This document shows, in pieces, positions 52,845 through 62,379 of a DNA stretch of 64,000 bases. Source of the stretch: Lederbergia sp. NSJ-179 (GTDB lineage Bacteria > Bacillota > Bacilli > Bacillales > Bacillaceae_C); NCBI RefSeq assembly GCF_022867885.1, contig NZ_JALIFP010000013.1, positions 52,840 through 116,839 of the forward strand. Reading direction: 5' to 3'. The position numbers were made by a program, and so were the translations under genes. The notes below the pieces were generated by a model. That model saw nothing but the letters and a program-made list of their open reading frames with translations, ran no database searches and had not been told where the DNA came from. Numbering within the stretch: position 1 is the first letter of the stretch; every line of letters begins with the position of its first letter.

Positions 52845-53126
52845 AGCTTAAAAAGTTTGTACGCTGCTACACAGTCGCCTGCGCTTTTCTTTGTCCAGCT
52901 TCGGCTTCTAGCGGCTCGCAGTAAATAACCTTCCTCCGGCAAAGTCTTTTGACTTTCCCTCCAGAAGAACATTTTCTGTCGCCGCTGAACAGTCGCCTAC
53001 GCTTTTCTTTGTCCAGCTTCGGCTTCTAGCGGCTCGCAGTAAATAACCTTCCTCCGGCAAAGTCTTTTGACTTTCCCTCCAGAAGAACATTTTCTGTCGC
53101 CGCTAAACAGTCGCCTACGCTTTTCT
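52845..53126 (+). repeat. 118-bp tandem duplication of intergenic repeat
   Basis: The unit starting TTGTCCAGCTTCGGCTTCTA at 52891 recurs at 53009, almost identical. It contains GCGGCTCGCAGTAAATAACC, CTTCCTCCGGCAAAGTC, CCTCCAGAAGAACATTTTC, TGTCGCCGCT and ends ACAGTCGCCTACGCTTTTCT. A third partial tail precedes it at 52861-52890. The CGCTTTTCTT end links it to the family at 43741. Confidence 0.8.
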
Positions 53127-53128
53127 TG

Positions 53129-53848
53129 TTATTCAGCCAATTTTTCTAAGTTGCCATTTCGGTCCATTTTAAAGGAAGTAGGAGGGGTCTCCTCTTCATC
53201 AAATAAAACCAGTTTTCGAGCCCTATTCAAAATTTTCATTAAAGTTTCGTAATCCTCTTGCATGGTAACAGAGTTATCTTCCAGCTTTGCAACCTGCTTC
53301 TGTAAAGACTTATTTTCCGACTCTACATCATGTAGTTGTCTCTTTAATCTTTCATTCTCTCTTTGCAAAATTTCTACCTGGATATCTGAATTTTGCAAAG
53401 TTTGAAGATAGGAAATTACTTTTTCCATGTTCATATCACTAGACGGGAGCGCTGCTGGTGCTGGTAAAAGATTTCCCGAAAAAGTGGTAGACTCCGATTC
53501 AATCGCTTCTCCGTTAAGCAATTCGAAGGCTTCATCCATTTCCATATCAGCTTCATCAAGCAGAGTAATCGGTGGCTGATAAAGTAATTTCTTTTTGCCG
53601 CCTTGCTCTTTTCCCATCATTCGATGGCGTTGCTTGCGTTGTTTTTTTGCTAAATCTAATGCCTTCTCATATTGATGGCGAACGACAGCATTCCATCTAA
53701 AACCACATGCGGCTGAAGTCCGATTTAATTTGTCCCCAACTTCCTCAAAAGCATTTAATTGTGTGCTTCCTTCCCGAACGTGGCGTAATACTGTTTCTGC
53801 TAACAATAAATCATTTTCTTCTGTCCATGCATCTTGTCTCGTTTTCAT
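53129..53848 (-). CDS. rsfA: RsfA-family sporulation transcription factor
   Basis: This 239-residue protein has an N-terminal Myb/SANT-like domain ([39 protein letters not shown], about residues 2-52), a basic segment ([15 protein letters not shown]), and a coiled coil near 155-205 ([20 protein letters not shown]). This matches RsfA, a prespore regulator of SigF genes, and the B. subtilis position (ywfN). ATG 53848 follows AGGAGATGATGAG; the open frame extends to 53887 without a better start. Confidence 0.87.
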   Translation of the reverse strand: MKTRQDAWTEENDLLLAETVLRHVREGSTQLNAFEEVGDKLNRTSAACGFRWNAVVRHQYEKALDLAKKQRKQRHRMMGKEQGGKKKLLYQPPITLLDEADMEMDEAFELLNGEAIESESTTFSGNLLPAPAALPSSDMNMEKVISYLQTLQNSDIQVEILQRENERLKRQLHDVESENKSLQKQVAKLEDNSVTMQEDYETLMKILNRARKLVLFDEEETPPTSFKMDRNGNLEKLAE

Positions 53849-53876
53849 CTCATCATCTCCTATTTTTTTCTCCCAG

Positions 53877-53912
53877 GGAAAGATCACTTGATCGTGATCT
53901 TTCCTCTTTTTT
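53877..53912 (+). other. Terminator-like hairpin just upstream of rsfA
   Basis: GGAAAGATCAC (53877-53887) pairs perfectly with GTGATCTTTCC (53894-53904), with CTCTTTTTT after it on the plus strand. No plus-strand gene runs into it, and on the rsfA strand no T run follows. It may protect rsfA from antisense reading or act in the rsfA leader. Confidence 0.5.
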
Positions 53913-54002
53913 AAGCATTTGCTAGTTGAAGAAAGTTATGATTTACTAGAGGTCTACTATATTATGTCTCGAAAGCTCTCTTGTTATTCTTCTTTTCTTT
54001 CT

Positions 54003-54039
54003 GATAGGACAAATGCTTAATCTTTTGATTAGTCCTATC
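54003..54039 (+). other. Inverted repeat in the gap before ywfO
   Basis: GATAGGAC (54003-54010) and GTCCTATC (54032-54039) are perfect, with an inner TAATC-TTTT-GATTA stem. It lies about 120 bases before ywfO, upstream of its TATAAT (54120-54125). A possible operator. Confidence 0.35.
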
Positions 54040-54157
54040 ATGGACAATTCAAACCTTTTTTATACCAAAATAAAAAAAATACTAGGAAATCCTTGCTTTA
54101 TAAAAATAATCAAAGCCGATATAATAAAAATATGATAGATAGGAAGAGGGCTAATCA

Positions 54158-55459
54158 ATGGATCATGCCAATGCAAAATTAAGTGAAGAAAAAGTTTTTA
54201 AAGACCCTGTTCATCGATATATCCATGTTCAAGATCAGATTATTTGGGATTTGATTGGAACGAAGGAATTTCAACGCTTGCGGAGGATCAAGCAATTGGG
54301 GACCACGTATTTAACCTTTCATGGGGCTGAACATAGCCGTTTTAGCCATTCTTTAGGTGTATATGAAATCGTCAGGAGAATTGTCGATGATGTCTTTCAA
54401 GGACGGCCGGAATGGAACGAGGATGAAAGGCTTCTTGCTTTATGTGCGGCCCTTTTGCATGATCTTGGTCATGGACCATTCTCTCATTCGTTTGAAAAGG
54501 TGTATCATACAGATCATGAACAGTTCACGAAACAAATCATCTTGGGAGATACAGAAGTCCATTCTGTTTTACATAAAGTGGGTGCTGATTTCCCACAAAA
54601 AGTAGCGGATGTCATTGGAAAAACCTATCCAGATAAACTTGTCATTAGTTTAATTTCCAGTCAAATTGATGCGGATCGTATGGATTATTTACAACGGGAT
54701 GCCTATTTCACAGGTGTAAGTTACGGGCATTTTGATATGGAACGAATCTTGCGTGTAATGAGGCCCAGAGAAGATCAGGTTGTCTTTAAATCAACAGGAA
54801 TGCATGCTGTAGAGGATTATATTATGAGCCGCTACCAAATGTATTGGCAAGTCTATTTCCATCCTGTTACTCGAAGTGCAGAGGTCATCTTGACCAAAAT
54901 ATTACAACGAGCGAAAGTTTTATACCAAGATTCCTATCATTTCAAATATTATCCTACACATTTTATTTCCTTATTTGAAGAGAAGGTCAGTTTGACGGAT
55001 TATTTAAAACTAGATGAACCGGTAATTCTTTATTATTTTCAAATGTGGGAAGAAGAAGAGGACGCTATTTTGCGAAAACTGTGTACTCGATTTATGAATC
55101 GGAATCTATTCAAATATGTAGAATTTGATCCGTCTAAGCAATATAAACTACTTGGACGGCTAGAGGAGCTTTTTAAGGAAGCAGAGATTGACCCTAATTA
55201 TTATTTGGCTGTTGATTCTTCATCAGATTTGCCCTATGATTTTTATCGGCCCGGTGAAGAGGAGGAGCGTCTTCCGATTCATTTATTCATGCCTAACACG
55301 GAATTACATGAATTATCAAGGGAATCTGCCATTGTTGAAGCGATTTCCGGCAAACGACGGACGGATCATAAATTGTATTATCCACAGGATTTGCTTTTAG
55401 ACCAATCAAAACATCAAAAGACGAAAGAGCAAATTTTGTCCATCTTAGAGAAGCACTAG
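54158..55459 (+). CDS. ywfO: HD-domain dNTPase-like protein YwfO
   Basis: This 433-residue HD-superfamily protein has EFQRLRRIKQLGTTYLTFHG, the metal His in HSRFSHSLGVYE (about residues 59-70), the HD pair in LLHDLGHGPFSHSFE (about 107-121) and QIDADRMDYLQRDAYFTGVSYG with the last Asp (about 173-194). Family members hydrolyse nucleotides, including dNTPs or (p)ppGpp-related ones in Gram-positives. TATAAT at 54120-54125 is a likely -10. AGGAAGAGG precedes the ATG. ywgA follows in the same direction. Confidence 0.9.
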   Translation: MDHANAKLSEEKVFKDPVHRYIHVQDQIIWDLIGTKEFQRLRRIKQLGTTYLTFHGAEHSRFSHSLGVYEIVRRIVDDVFQGRPEWNEDERLLALCAALLHDLGHGPFSHSFEKVYHTDHEQFTKQIILGDTEVHSVLHKVGADFPQKVADVIGKTYPDKLVISLISSQIDADRMDYLQRDAYFTGVSYGHFDMERILRVMRPREDQVVFKSTGMHAVEDYIMSRYQMYWQVYFHPVTRSAEVILTKILQRAKVLYQDSYHFKYYPTHFISLFEEKVSLTDYLKLDEPVILYYFQMWEEEEDAILRKLCTRFMNRNLFKYVEFDPSKQYKLLGRLEELFKEAEIDPNYYLAVDSSSDLPYDFYRPGEEEERLPIHLFMPNTELHELSRESAIVEAISGKRRTDHKLYYPQDLLLDQSKHQKTKEQILSILEKH

Positions 55460-55501
55460 GCAGTATAAATTGAAAATAAAGCAGGAGTTGAATCGTTTGC
55501 C

Positions 55502-56011
55502 ATGTTAAATGATCATCAAAGATTAATGAATATATTTGCTTTATCAGGGGAAGTAACGGGACGAAAAAAACTGCAAAAAATGGTCTTTATTGCAAAGAAA
55601 TTGGGCTTCCCCTTTCAGGAGAAATTTGAATTTCATTTTTATGGACCTTACTCTGAGGAATTGAGTTTACGTGTAGAGGAATTATGCAATTTTGGTTTTT
55701 TGAGTGAAACGAAAGAAGATAAAGGTGGATATTCCCAATATAAATATCAAATGACGGAAAACGGTAGAGAGTTTTTAGAGGAATATCCTACCGAGATCCC
55801 CCATTTAAAAGAATGTTTAACCAATATGAATGAACAAAACGCCCGCTTTCTTGAACTAGTTTCAACGGTGCTCTATTTTGAACAGCAATCAAGGGAGGAA
55901 GTGGAAGTGAAAATTCAGACGTTAAAGCCGAAGCAAGGTTATACGAAAGAGGAAATTGAGGAAGCTTATCAGTATATAGAAAGATTGAGGAAATTGAAGG
56001 CATCTGGTTAA
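55502..56011 (+). CDS. ywgA: YwgA-family protein
   Basis: This 169-residue protein starts MLNDHQRLMNIFALSGEVTG and has RKKLQKMVFIAKKLGFPFQE with FHFYGPYSEELSLRVEEL, the YwgA pattern, probably a winged-helix domain (about residues 1-95) followed by helices. Function unknown. It is 42 bases after ywfO, as in B. subtilis. The ribosome binding site AGGAG is rather far (14 bases) from the ATG, and I see no better start. Confidence 0.82.
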   Translation: MLNDHQRLMNIFALSGEVTGRKKLQKMVFIAKKLGFPFQEKFEFHFYGPYSEELSLRVEELCNFGFLSETKEDKGGYSQYKYQMTENGREFLEEYPTEIPHLKECLTNMNEQNARFLELVSTVLYFEQQSREEVEVKIQTLKPKQGYTKEEIEEAYQYIERLRKLKASG

Positions 56012-56028
56012 TAGAGGGTGGATAAGGA

Positions 56029-56091
56029 TGAACAAGGATAAACGTTTTGAACCACATTCTGTGGGCCTAAAGACAGCAGGATCGCACTAAT
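56029..56091 (+). CDS. Possible 20-residue peptide downstream of ywgA
   Basis: ATG 56029, eight bases after AGAGGGTGGA, opens MNKDKRFEPHSVGLKTAGSH and stops at 56089-56091. It lies 17 bases after ywgA on the same strand and its end lies inside the terminator stem. The good ribosome binding site favours translation; no homolog can be named. Confidence 0.4.
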
Positions 56092-56112
56092 GCAGACTGC
56101 TGTCTTTATTAC
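56070..56112. terminator. Bidirectional terminator between ywgA and ywhB
   Basis: AAAGACAGCAG (56070-56080) pairs perfectly with CTGCTGTCTTT (56098-56108), with ATTA after it. The flanking genes converge here. Confidence 0.8.
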
Positions 56113-56115
56113 AAG

Positions 56116-56298
56116 TTAGTCACTTAAGCGTTTGCCGCCAACAGCATAATGATTTTTGCTCATTTCTTCAATGAAAACAACAATTTTTTCTTTAGGAGCT
56201 CCAGACGTTTCACTTACTGCGTGTGTGACCTTCTCTACGAGGGCTTTTTTCTGTTCTTCTGTTCGTCCTTCTAGCATTTTTACGGTAACATACGGCAT
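56116..56298 (-). CDS. ywhB: 4-oxalocrotonate tautomerase family protein YwhB
   Basis: This 60-residue protein begins MPYVTVKMLEGRTEEQKKAL, with the catalytic Pro exposed as residue 1 after Met removal, Arg11/Arg39-type residues partly replaced by Lys, and the usual VTHAVSETSGAPKEKIVVFI core. Family enzymes work as small hexameric tautomerases. ATG 56298 follows GAGAGGTGATCGGT. The frame's extension to 56307 would hide the Pro and is rejected. Confidence 0.9.
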   Translation of the reverse strand: MPYVTVKMLEGRTEEQKKALVEKVTHAVSETSGAPKEKIVVFIEEMSKNHYAVGGKRLSD

Positions 56299-56452
56299 AC
56301 CGATCACCTCTCCATTAAGATATGTACAGATAAAAGTTTATTCCTTTTGGTGGCTTGAATCAAGATTAGGAACAGATTGTATGAGGTTTATCGAGAATTT
56401 TTGTATAATAGGGTTCAAGTATTGCATTCTTACATAAAAAGGAGTTAAATCT

Positions 56453-57115
56453 GTGGAGTTTCTTGAACGTTTTTTGCGTTTCCCATTAGAACAATTACCG
56501 TTGATTATAGTGGTTTTATTAATAGCGTTTACCGTACATGAATTTGCCCATGCCTTTACAGCCTATAAATTAGGAGATACAACGGCAAAAGATCAAGGCA
56601 GATTGACTTTGAATCCGATTCAGCATCTTGATCCACTTGGAACCTTATTCATTCTAATTGTTGGTTTTGGCTGGGCTCGTCCTGTACCTGTCAATCGGTA
56701 CCACTTTAAAAATCCCCGTGTAGGGGGAATATTTGTTTCGTTAATGGGACCGATTAGTAATCTGATTCTTGCTTTTATCGGAGCAGGTATCTTTAACATA
56801 TTTGTTATGACAGGGGTTGCTGGATCTCTCCATCCGCTCGTCACCCAATTTTTTAATTTATTTGTCTATTTTAATGTCTTGTTATTTGTGTTTAATTTAT
56901 TACCGCTCCCGCCGCTGGATGGGTATCGAATTTTAGAAGATTTATTACCAAATAAGAATAGGGCACGGATGACCCAATATGAATCATTTGGTGCATTGAT
57001 TTTCTTAGTGTTGGTCATTACACCATTAGGGCACTATACGATTTATCCCATTATTAATACGGCAGTTCCTTTTGTTATTCAAAGTATCCAAAGAATATTC
57101 TCGATATTTTTATAG
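56453..57115 (+). CDS. ywhC: Site-2 protease family (M50) membrane protein YwhC
   Basis: This 220-residue protein has about five membrane helices with the Zn-binding HEFAHAF (about residues 29-35) and the third ligand in PPLDGYRILEDLLP (about 153-166). MGPISNLILA is the family's NPxxN-like segment. It cleaves substrates within the membrane; target unknown. The start is GTG behind AAAGGAG. ywhD begins 12 bases after its stop. Confidence 0.9.
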   Translation: MEFLERFLRFPLEQLPLIIVVLLIAFTVHEFAHAFTAYKLGDTTAKDQGRLTLNPIQHLDPLGTLFILIVGFGWARPVPVNRYHFKNPRVGGIFVSLMGPISNLILAFIGAGIFNIFVMTGVAGSLHPLVTQFFNLFVYFNVLLFVFNLLPLPPLDGYRILEDLLPNKNRARMTQYESFGALIFLVLVITPLGHYTIYPIINTAVPFVIQSIQRIFSIFL

Positions 57116-57127
57116 GAGGTATGCGTT

Positions 57128-57658
57128 ATGGAACAAAATAAGCGCAAGGTCGAATTTAATATTTTAAAAAATGATCCGGTTGATGGGCATAAGGGATATG
57201 GTGTTGGTTCTCTTAGCCTAGAAAACGTCACTCCTTTATTGATAGATGTGGCCGAGAAGGAAGTTTGGATCGATCCGCAAGTGATGCATGCGCGTAGTAA
57301 AACAGAGCGTGGGGTAAGATATGTTAAATCTCTCGATGAATTGCTTTCTCAATATCCTGAAGAAGATACGAAAAAATACTGGGTGATCTGGGTGGTATTA
57401 GACCGTAACCCTGAGGGTCCCTATTATTCAGGGATCGCTGCCTGTGAATTATATATTAACAGACCAGCACGTAGAGGATATAAATCAATGCCACAGCATG
57501 TCAATTACATGGATAAAGCGATAAAGGGTCATATTATCGTGGATCATATGGATCAGGCTTGTAAAACAAAGCTTGGGGAATTTTTAAAACAATATGACGA
57601 AGAGATCTGGAAACGATCTAGTGAAGAATTTCAAAAGGCCTTTATGAACAATTTATGA
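57128..57658 (+). CDS. ywhD: YwhD-family protein
   Basis: This 176-residue soluble protein matches YwhD: VEFNILKNDPVDGHKGYGVG, LLIDVAEKEVWIDPQVMHAR, YWVIWVVLDRNPEGPYYSGI and RRGYKSMPQHVNYMDKAIKG. The family is restricted to Bacillus relatives and is uncharacterised. ATAGGAGGT precedes the ATG. It is coupled to ywhC as in B. subtilis. Confidence 0.9.
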   Translation: MEQNKRKVEFNILKNDPVDGHKGYGVGSLSLENVTPLLIDVAEKEVWIDPQVMHARSKTERGVRYVKSLDELLSQYPEEDTKKYWVIWVVLDRNPEGPYYSGIAACELYINRPARRGYKSMPQHVNYMDKAIKGHIIVDHMDQACKTKLGEFLKQYDEEIWKRSSEEFQKAFMNNL

Positions 57659-57734
57659 CATTTATGATCGATCATGAATCTTTTTCTTGCCGATTTCTTC
57701 AAAAATAAGTAAACTAACATATAGTTTGCACAGC

Positions 57735-57970
57735 AAACTAGGACAAAACAGAAAAGCGGAAGGTGGCTGCTTAGGAGCGACAAGCAAATGTTCCTGAACC
57801 TAGGAAGGGCGGTCTTCCCTTCCAAGGTTCAGGGTTATTTAGCGGAACATCGGCTAAGAACGCGACGTCAATCGCCACGCCGATGGACTCGCGTCCTGCG
57901 AGCCTCTCGCTCCTGCCACCTGTAGCTGGACAAAGAAAAGCGGAGGCGCCTAGCAGGCGCTTATGCAAAG
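57735..57970 (-). repeat. Dispersed intergenic repeat, inverted copy
   Basis: Read on the minus strand it starts near 57970 (AAGCGCCTGCTAGGCGCCTC), runs through CGCTTTTCTTTGTCCAGCTA and CTCGCAGGACGCGAGTCC, and ends near TTCCGCTTTTC at 57750. An internal hairpin GAACCTAGGAAGG...CCTTCCAAGGTTC lies at 57796-57828. It is the only copy in opposite orientation to the others in this window. Confidence 0.6.
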
Positions 57971-57971
57971 T

Positions 57972-58004
57972 AAAAACCTCAAGGCCGCACACCTTGAGGT
58001 TTTT
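57972..58004. terminator. Bidirectional terminator between ywhD and pbpG
   Basis: AAAAACCTCAAGG (57972-57984) pairs perfectly with CCTTGAGGTTTTT (57992-58004), with A and T runs at both ends. A GGTGCCAGGCACC palindrome follows at 58025-58037. Confidence 0.88.
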
Positions 58005-58046
58005 ATTATTCGACAAAAATCAGGTGGTGCCAGGCACCAAATGCGT

Positions 58047-60041
58047 TTAGAGCCCTAATAAGTGTTCGGTACAAAATTCCTCTGGTTCTGTACCCTTCAC
58101 AAAGTAGGTAAGTCTGAAGGTTGGACACATATTGGTGGCCCATTTGCCATTATGAGGGTCAATTGGAACAGCTTCTACTCCAGAAGGTGGTTTAAATGCA
58201 TGTAATTCTTCTGGTTGTTGATCGATGGACTGTTCCATAAACTGTATCCAAATGTTTTTCGCATATGATTTATCCGCACTTAATGTAATTTCCTTCCCTT
58301 GATCATAGCCTGTCCAAACAACGGAGGCTAACCCGGGAGTAAAGCCGGCCATCCAATAATCCGAGTTGGTAGAACCTGATTTACCCGCATAGTCCCGACT
58401 CATTTTTCCCTCCAGGGAGGCTCCAGTGACAGAAGCATACCCGTTTAAGCTGGGATCAAACATCCCCATCATCATATGACTCATCACAAAAGCTAATTGG
58501 GGGTTCAGCACTTGTTTATTCCTTGGCTTTGCCTCATAAAGTACTTTTCCATCACGGTCCTCCACTCTTTTAATAAAGATAGGTTCTACTTTTTTTCCGC
58601 CATTCGCAAACATACTGTAGGCATTAAGCAGTTCCATCACTTTTAACCCCGAAGAACCAAGGGCAAGAGAGGGAACGGGCTTCATCTTGGACTGGATGCC
58701 GAAGTTTTTTGCGGTGTTAACGAGCACCTCTTCACCTAAAAATAGATGGGTTTTAACCGCATAAATATTATCGGATAAAGCAAGCGCTTGTGACATCGTA
58801 ATCTCATCATCCGCATAACGATTATTAAAGTTATGGGGAGAATACTTCGATTTTCCATGATCATATTCAAATGTTGTTGCTTCACTGCGAAGCCGAGTAG
58901 CAGGAGTAAAACCATGCTCTAAGGCTGCATAATAGAGCAAAGGCTTAATGGCAGATCCCGGTTGTCGAATCGCCTGCGTCGTCCGGTTAAAGGAGCTTTC
59001 ATCATAATCCCGGCCTCCCACCATCGCTGTCACAAATCCAGTTTGCGGATCCATCGCCGCAAAACCTACTTGAATATCAGATGAATGGGGAATGGTCTCC
59101 GCCACAACTTTTTCAGCAATTTCTTGTTGCTGGCGATCCAATGTGGTATACACCTGCAAACCACCTAGTGCAATCGCTCTTTCATCCAATCCGACCGTTG
59201 ATTTTAATTCTTTTTGGACCTGATCATAAAAATACGGTGCCATATCTGCTCGATGATGAGGATGTTTTCCGATAAACGTTAATTTCTGAGCCGCTGCTTC
59301 CTTTTTTTCTTCTGCACGAATATATCCATTTTTTTGCATGGCTTCTAAAATAAGAGATTGACGTTTCTTCGCTTTTTCCTCCGAATGTAAAGGAGAATAG
59401 ATACTTGGACCTTTCGGAATTCCCATTAGTAAGGAAGCCTCTGCGAGCGTTAAATCCTTCGCGTTTTTTCCAAAATAGAACTGACTTGCCGATTCGATGC
59501 CATAGGCTCCATGACCAAAGTTAATGGTGTTTAAATACCCTTCCAATATCTGCTTTTTATCGTAATGGAACTCCAACCGTGCTGCATAAACAGCTTCGGA
59601 TATTTTTCTTGTCCATGTTTTATCCATTGTTAAAAACAAATTTCGTGCATATTGTTGGGTAATCGTACTAGCCCCTTGCACCTTCTGACCTGCCTTTATA
59701 TTTGCTAGTACGGCCCCGCCTATTCTTTTAAAATCATAACCGTGATGCTCATAAAAGGTTTGATCCTCAATCGCAATGGTCGCTTGAATGGCAACAGGGG
59801 AAATATCGTCAATGCCAACCCAATATCGCCTCTCGCCACTATTGCTTTCGCCAAAAACGGTTTCATCTGAAGTGTAATATAAAGTGGATTGAGGAATCGC
59901 TAGAGGTGGGGGCCCCAGAACTTTTAGATAAATAAAAAAGGATAAACAAAGAATAAAAAGGACCCCGACCATAAACAAGATTAAGTAAGAAAGCAACCGA
60001 ATATTTCTCCACTTTTTCCGTGTATTTATTTCAGCTTCCAT
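58047..60041 (-). CDS. pbpG: Class A penicillin-binding protein (PBP2d/PbpG type)
   Basis: This 664-residue protein has an N-terminal membrane anchor (about residues 14-36). Its glycosyltransferase domain (about 60-240) has EDQTFYEHHGYDFKRI, GASTITQQYARNLF and KILEGYLNTINFGHGAYGIE-type motifs. Its transpeptidase domain (about 320-620) has the active Ser in GSAIKPLLYYAAL, SDN and KSGSTNSDY. It builds peptidoglycan outside the membrane; the B. subtilis gene in this position (ywhE) is used by the forespore. GGGAGGTG precedes the ATG. It is divergent from ywiB. Confidence 0.92.
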   Translation of the reverse strand: MEAEINTRKKWRNIRLLSYLILFMVGVLFILCLSFFIYLKVLGPPPLAIPQSTLYYTSDETVFGESNSGERRYWVGIDDISPVAIQATIAIEDQTFYEHHGYDFKRIGGAVLANIKAGQKVQGASTITQQYARNLFLTMDKTWTRKISEAVYAARLEFHYDKKQILEGYLNTINFGHGAYGIESASQFYFGKNAKDLTLAEASLLMGIPKGPSIYSPLHSEEKAKKRQSLILEAMQKNGYIRAEEKKEAAAQKLTFIGKHPHHRADMAPYFYDQVQKELKSTVGLDERAIALGGLQVYTTLDRQQQEIAEKVVAETIPHSSDIQVGFAAMDPQTGFVTAMVGGRDYDESSFNRTTQAIRQPGSAIKPLLYYAALEHGFTPATRLRSEATTFEYDHGKSKYSPHNFNNRYADDEITMSQALALSDNIYAVKTHLFLGEEVLVNTAKNFGIQSKMKPVPSLALGSSGLKVMELLNAYSMFANGGKKVEPIFIKRVEDRDGKVLYEAKPRNKQVLNPQLAFVMSHMMMGMFDPSLNGYASVTGASLEGKMSRDYAGKSGSTNSDYWMAGFTPGLASVVWTGYDQGKEITLSADKSYAKNIWIQFMEQSIDQQPEELHAFKPPSGVEAVPIDPHNGKWATNMCPTFRLTYFVKGTEPEEFCTEHLLGL

Positions 60042-60250
60042 CGCGACACCTCCCAGATTCTAGCAATCTTCTATCACCAGTATGAGGAAAAACCTCCTGT
60101 TTTATTCATAACAGGAATATTTTTTATTACTTTTCTCCTTCCTGAGGACCGATATTCCACCGACCTCCATGAAGCAAAGAGCTGTAATCTCTTTGGTAGA
60201 ATGGACTTTCCTTTAAAACTTTCTTATAATGAAAAAGTTACGAGGATTTT

Positions 60251-60703
60251 GTGAAGGGCGTGCTTTTTTTGCAAGTAGATACGCAAACACCAATAAAAAT
60301 TCACCTGACAACCAAGGTGAGGATGGATAATGATGAGGAAACCTATGAACTAACCGTTTTCGGGCGTCACTACCAAAAGGGTCAGACGATTTATTTAAAA
60401 TATGATGAAATACAAGAGCAAGGAACGGTCCATACCGTTGTAAAAATTACGAAGAAAGAAGCTTTTATTTTACGAACAGGCTTGCTGAAAATGCGTTTGA
60501 ATTTTAGCTTACACGAGCAAAAAAACGGCTCCCATGAAAGTGAATTAGGAACTCTTTTTTTAACAACTGATACGAAACGGCTTATTCATCATGAAACCAA
60601 TGACGGCTGTACCGGCAGGTTGAGTTTAGCATATGAATTAGCGATGCAGGGTACAGTAGCAGGCTATTATGAAATGGATATTGATTATGAGGAGGATAAG
60701 TGA
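60251..60703 (+). CDS. ywiB: DUF1934 protein YwiB
   Basis: This small beta-barrel-like protein of about 150 residues shows the DUF1934 pattern: [58 protein letters not shown], and [11 protein letters not shown] at the end. The start is uncertain: GTG 60251 follows GAGGA; GTG 60260 is also possible. It directly precedes argS, and its stop overlaps a GTG of that frame, as in B. subtilis. Function unknown. Confidence 0.83.
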   Translation: MKGVLFLQVDTQTPIKIHLTTKVRMDNDEETYELTVFGRHYQKGQTIYLKYDEIQEQGTVHTVVKITKKEAFILRTGLLKMRLNFSLHEQKNGSHESELGTLFLTTDTKRLIHHETNDGCTGRLSLAYELAMQGTVAGYYEMDIDYEEDK

Positions 60704-60708
60704 AACAT

Positions 60709-62379
60709 ATGAACATCGTAGAACAGGTACAAGCAAATCTAAAAAATGAAATCCATGCAGCCGTCTTAAAAGCGGGTCTTGCAGAGGAAGAGCAAATTCC
60801 TGAGGTCATGATTGAAACCCCAAAAGATAAAGCCCACGGCGATTATTCAACGAATATCGCGATGCAATTAGCCCGGATTGCCAAAAAGGCTCCACGAGTG
60901 ATTGCGGAAGCTATTTCATCGCATATTGACTACTCAAAGGCTTCGATTGAAAAATTGGAAATCGCTGGCCCAGGATTTATTAATTTTTATATGGATAATA
61001 GCTATTTAACAGGAATTGTGCCAGTTATTTTAGAACAAGAGGCCGAATACGGCTCCTCCGATGCAGGAAATGGGCAGAAAATTCAGGTTGAGTTTGTTTC
61101 CGCTAATCCAACTGGAGATCTCCATCTTGGACATGCGCGTGGTGCTTCTGTTGGCGATTCTCTTTGTAACATCTTGGATAAAGCGGGTTATGAAGTGTCA
61201 CGTGAATTTTACATTAATGATGCCGGTAATCAGATCAATAATTTAGCTTACTCAGTGGAAGCTCGTTATCTTCAAGCCCTCGGTATCGAAAAAGAAATGC
61301 CAGCGGATGGCTATCATGGAAAAGATATTATTGAGCTTGGAAAAAAGCTTGCAGATGATAAGGGTCATCAGTATGTTCAAATGGATGAGAAGGAACGTTT
61401 TAAGATTTTTCGCCAATATGGGTTGGAATATGAGCTAGCAAAATTGAAAAAGGATCTAGAAGATTTTCGGGTCAAATTTGATGTTTGGTACTCGGAAACT
61501 TCCTTATATGAAAATGGAAAAATAGAGCCAGCGTTAGAGAAACTGAAAGAAAAAGGCCATATTTATGAGAAAGACGGAGCGACTTGGTTTAGGTCCACTA
61601 CCTTTGGTGATGATAAAGATCGTGTTTTAATCAAAAAGGATGGCAGTTATACGTATCTAATGCCGGATATTGCTTATCACTTAGATAAGTTTTCTCGAGG
61701 ATATGATCAGCTTATCAATATTTGGGGCGCAGATCATCATGGTTATATACCCCGGATGAAGGCCGCTATTGAGGCATTAGGGTATAATCCTAATCGGCTT
61801 GAAGTGGAAATTATTCAACTTGTTCAGTTGTACAAAGATGGCGAAAAAATGAAAATGAGTAAACGGACAGGCAAGGCTGTGACGATGCGCGATTTAGTAG
61901 ATATGGTCGGGCTTGATGCCACTCGTTATTTCTTTGCGATGAGAGGGTCAGATACACATCTAGACTTTGATTTAGATTTGGCTGTTTCGGAATCCAGTGA
62001 AAACCCGGTTTATTATGCGCAATATGCACATGCCCGTATTTGTAGTATCCTTCGGGCAGCCAGCGAAAGAGGTTTTACATTTCATCAGAATACTCCTGTC
62101 ACTTCACTCACAAGTGAAAAAGCGATTGACTTATTAAAGCAGCTTGGGGATTTTCCACAGGTCGTAGCTGATGCCGCAGAAAAACGGATGCCCCATCGTA
62201 TTACCCATTATATTTATGAATTGGCTTCTGTCTTTCATCGTTTTTATAATGCGGAAAAAGTATTAAATGAAGCAAATAAAAATGAAACAACAGCAAGATT
62301 AGCCCTTGTCAAAGCTGTTCAAATTACACTGAAAAACGCTTTAGCCCTTATTGGCGTTTCTGCACCAGAAAAAATGTAA
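60709..62379 (+). CDS. argS: Arginyl-tRNA synthetase
   Basis: This 556-residue class I synthetase has [14 protein letters not shown] (HIGH motif as HLGH, about residues 128-141), [30 protein letters not shown], and [17 protein letters not shown] (KMSKS-like). It ends [14 protein letters not shown], as in B. subtilis ArgS of the same length. ATG 60709 follows from that homology, although GGAGG is 13 bases away; the GTG at 60700 is better placed for the ribosome and would add three residues. No T-box leader is visible. Confidence 0.96.
   Translation: MNIVEQVQANLKNEIHAAVLKAGLAEEEQIPEVMIETPKDKAHGDYSTNIAMQLARIAKKAPRVIAEAISSHIDYSKASIEKLEIAGPGFINFYMDNSYLTGIVPVILEQEAEYGSSDAGNGQKIQVEFVSANPTGDLHLGHARGASVGDSLCNILDKAGYEVSREFYINDAGNQINNLAYSVEARYLQALGIEKEMPADGYHGKDIIELGKKLADDKGHQYVQMDEKERFKIFRQYGLEYELAKLKKDLEDFRVKFDVWYSETSLYENGKIEPALEKLKEKGHIYEKDGATWFRSTTFGDDKDRVLIKKDGSYTYLMPDIAYHLDKFSRGYDQLINIWGADHHGYIPRMKAAIEALGYNPNRLEVEIIQLVQLYKDGEKMKMSKRTGKAVTMRDLVDMVGLDATRYFFAMRGSDTHLDFDLDLAVSESSENPVYYAQYAHARICSILRAASERGFTFHQNTPVTSLTSEKAIDLLKQLGDFPQVVADAAEKRMPHRITHYIYELASVFHRFYNAEKVLNEANKNETTARLALVKAVQITLKNALALIGVSAPEKM

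Noticed and set aside
53707..53925. 72-codon plus-strand ORF upstream of ywfO
   Set aside because: It is antisense to the DNA-binding domain of rsfA and has no ribosome site.
60042..60250. T-box leader for argS
   Set aside because: No T-box sequence or stem I pattern is seen. argS follows ywiB directly and the gap lies before ywiB.
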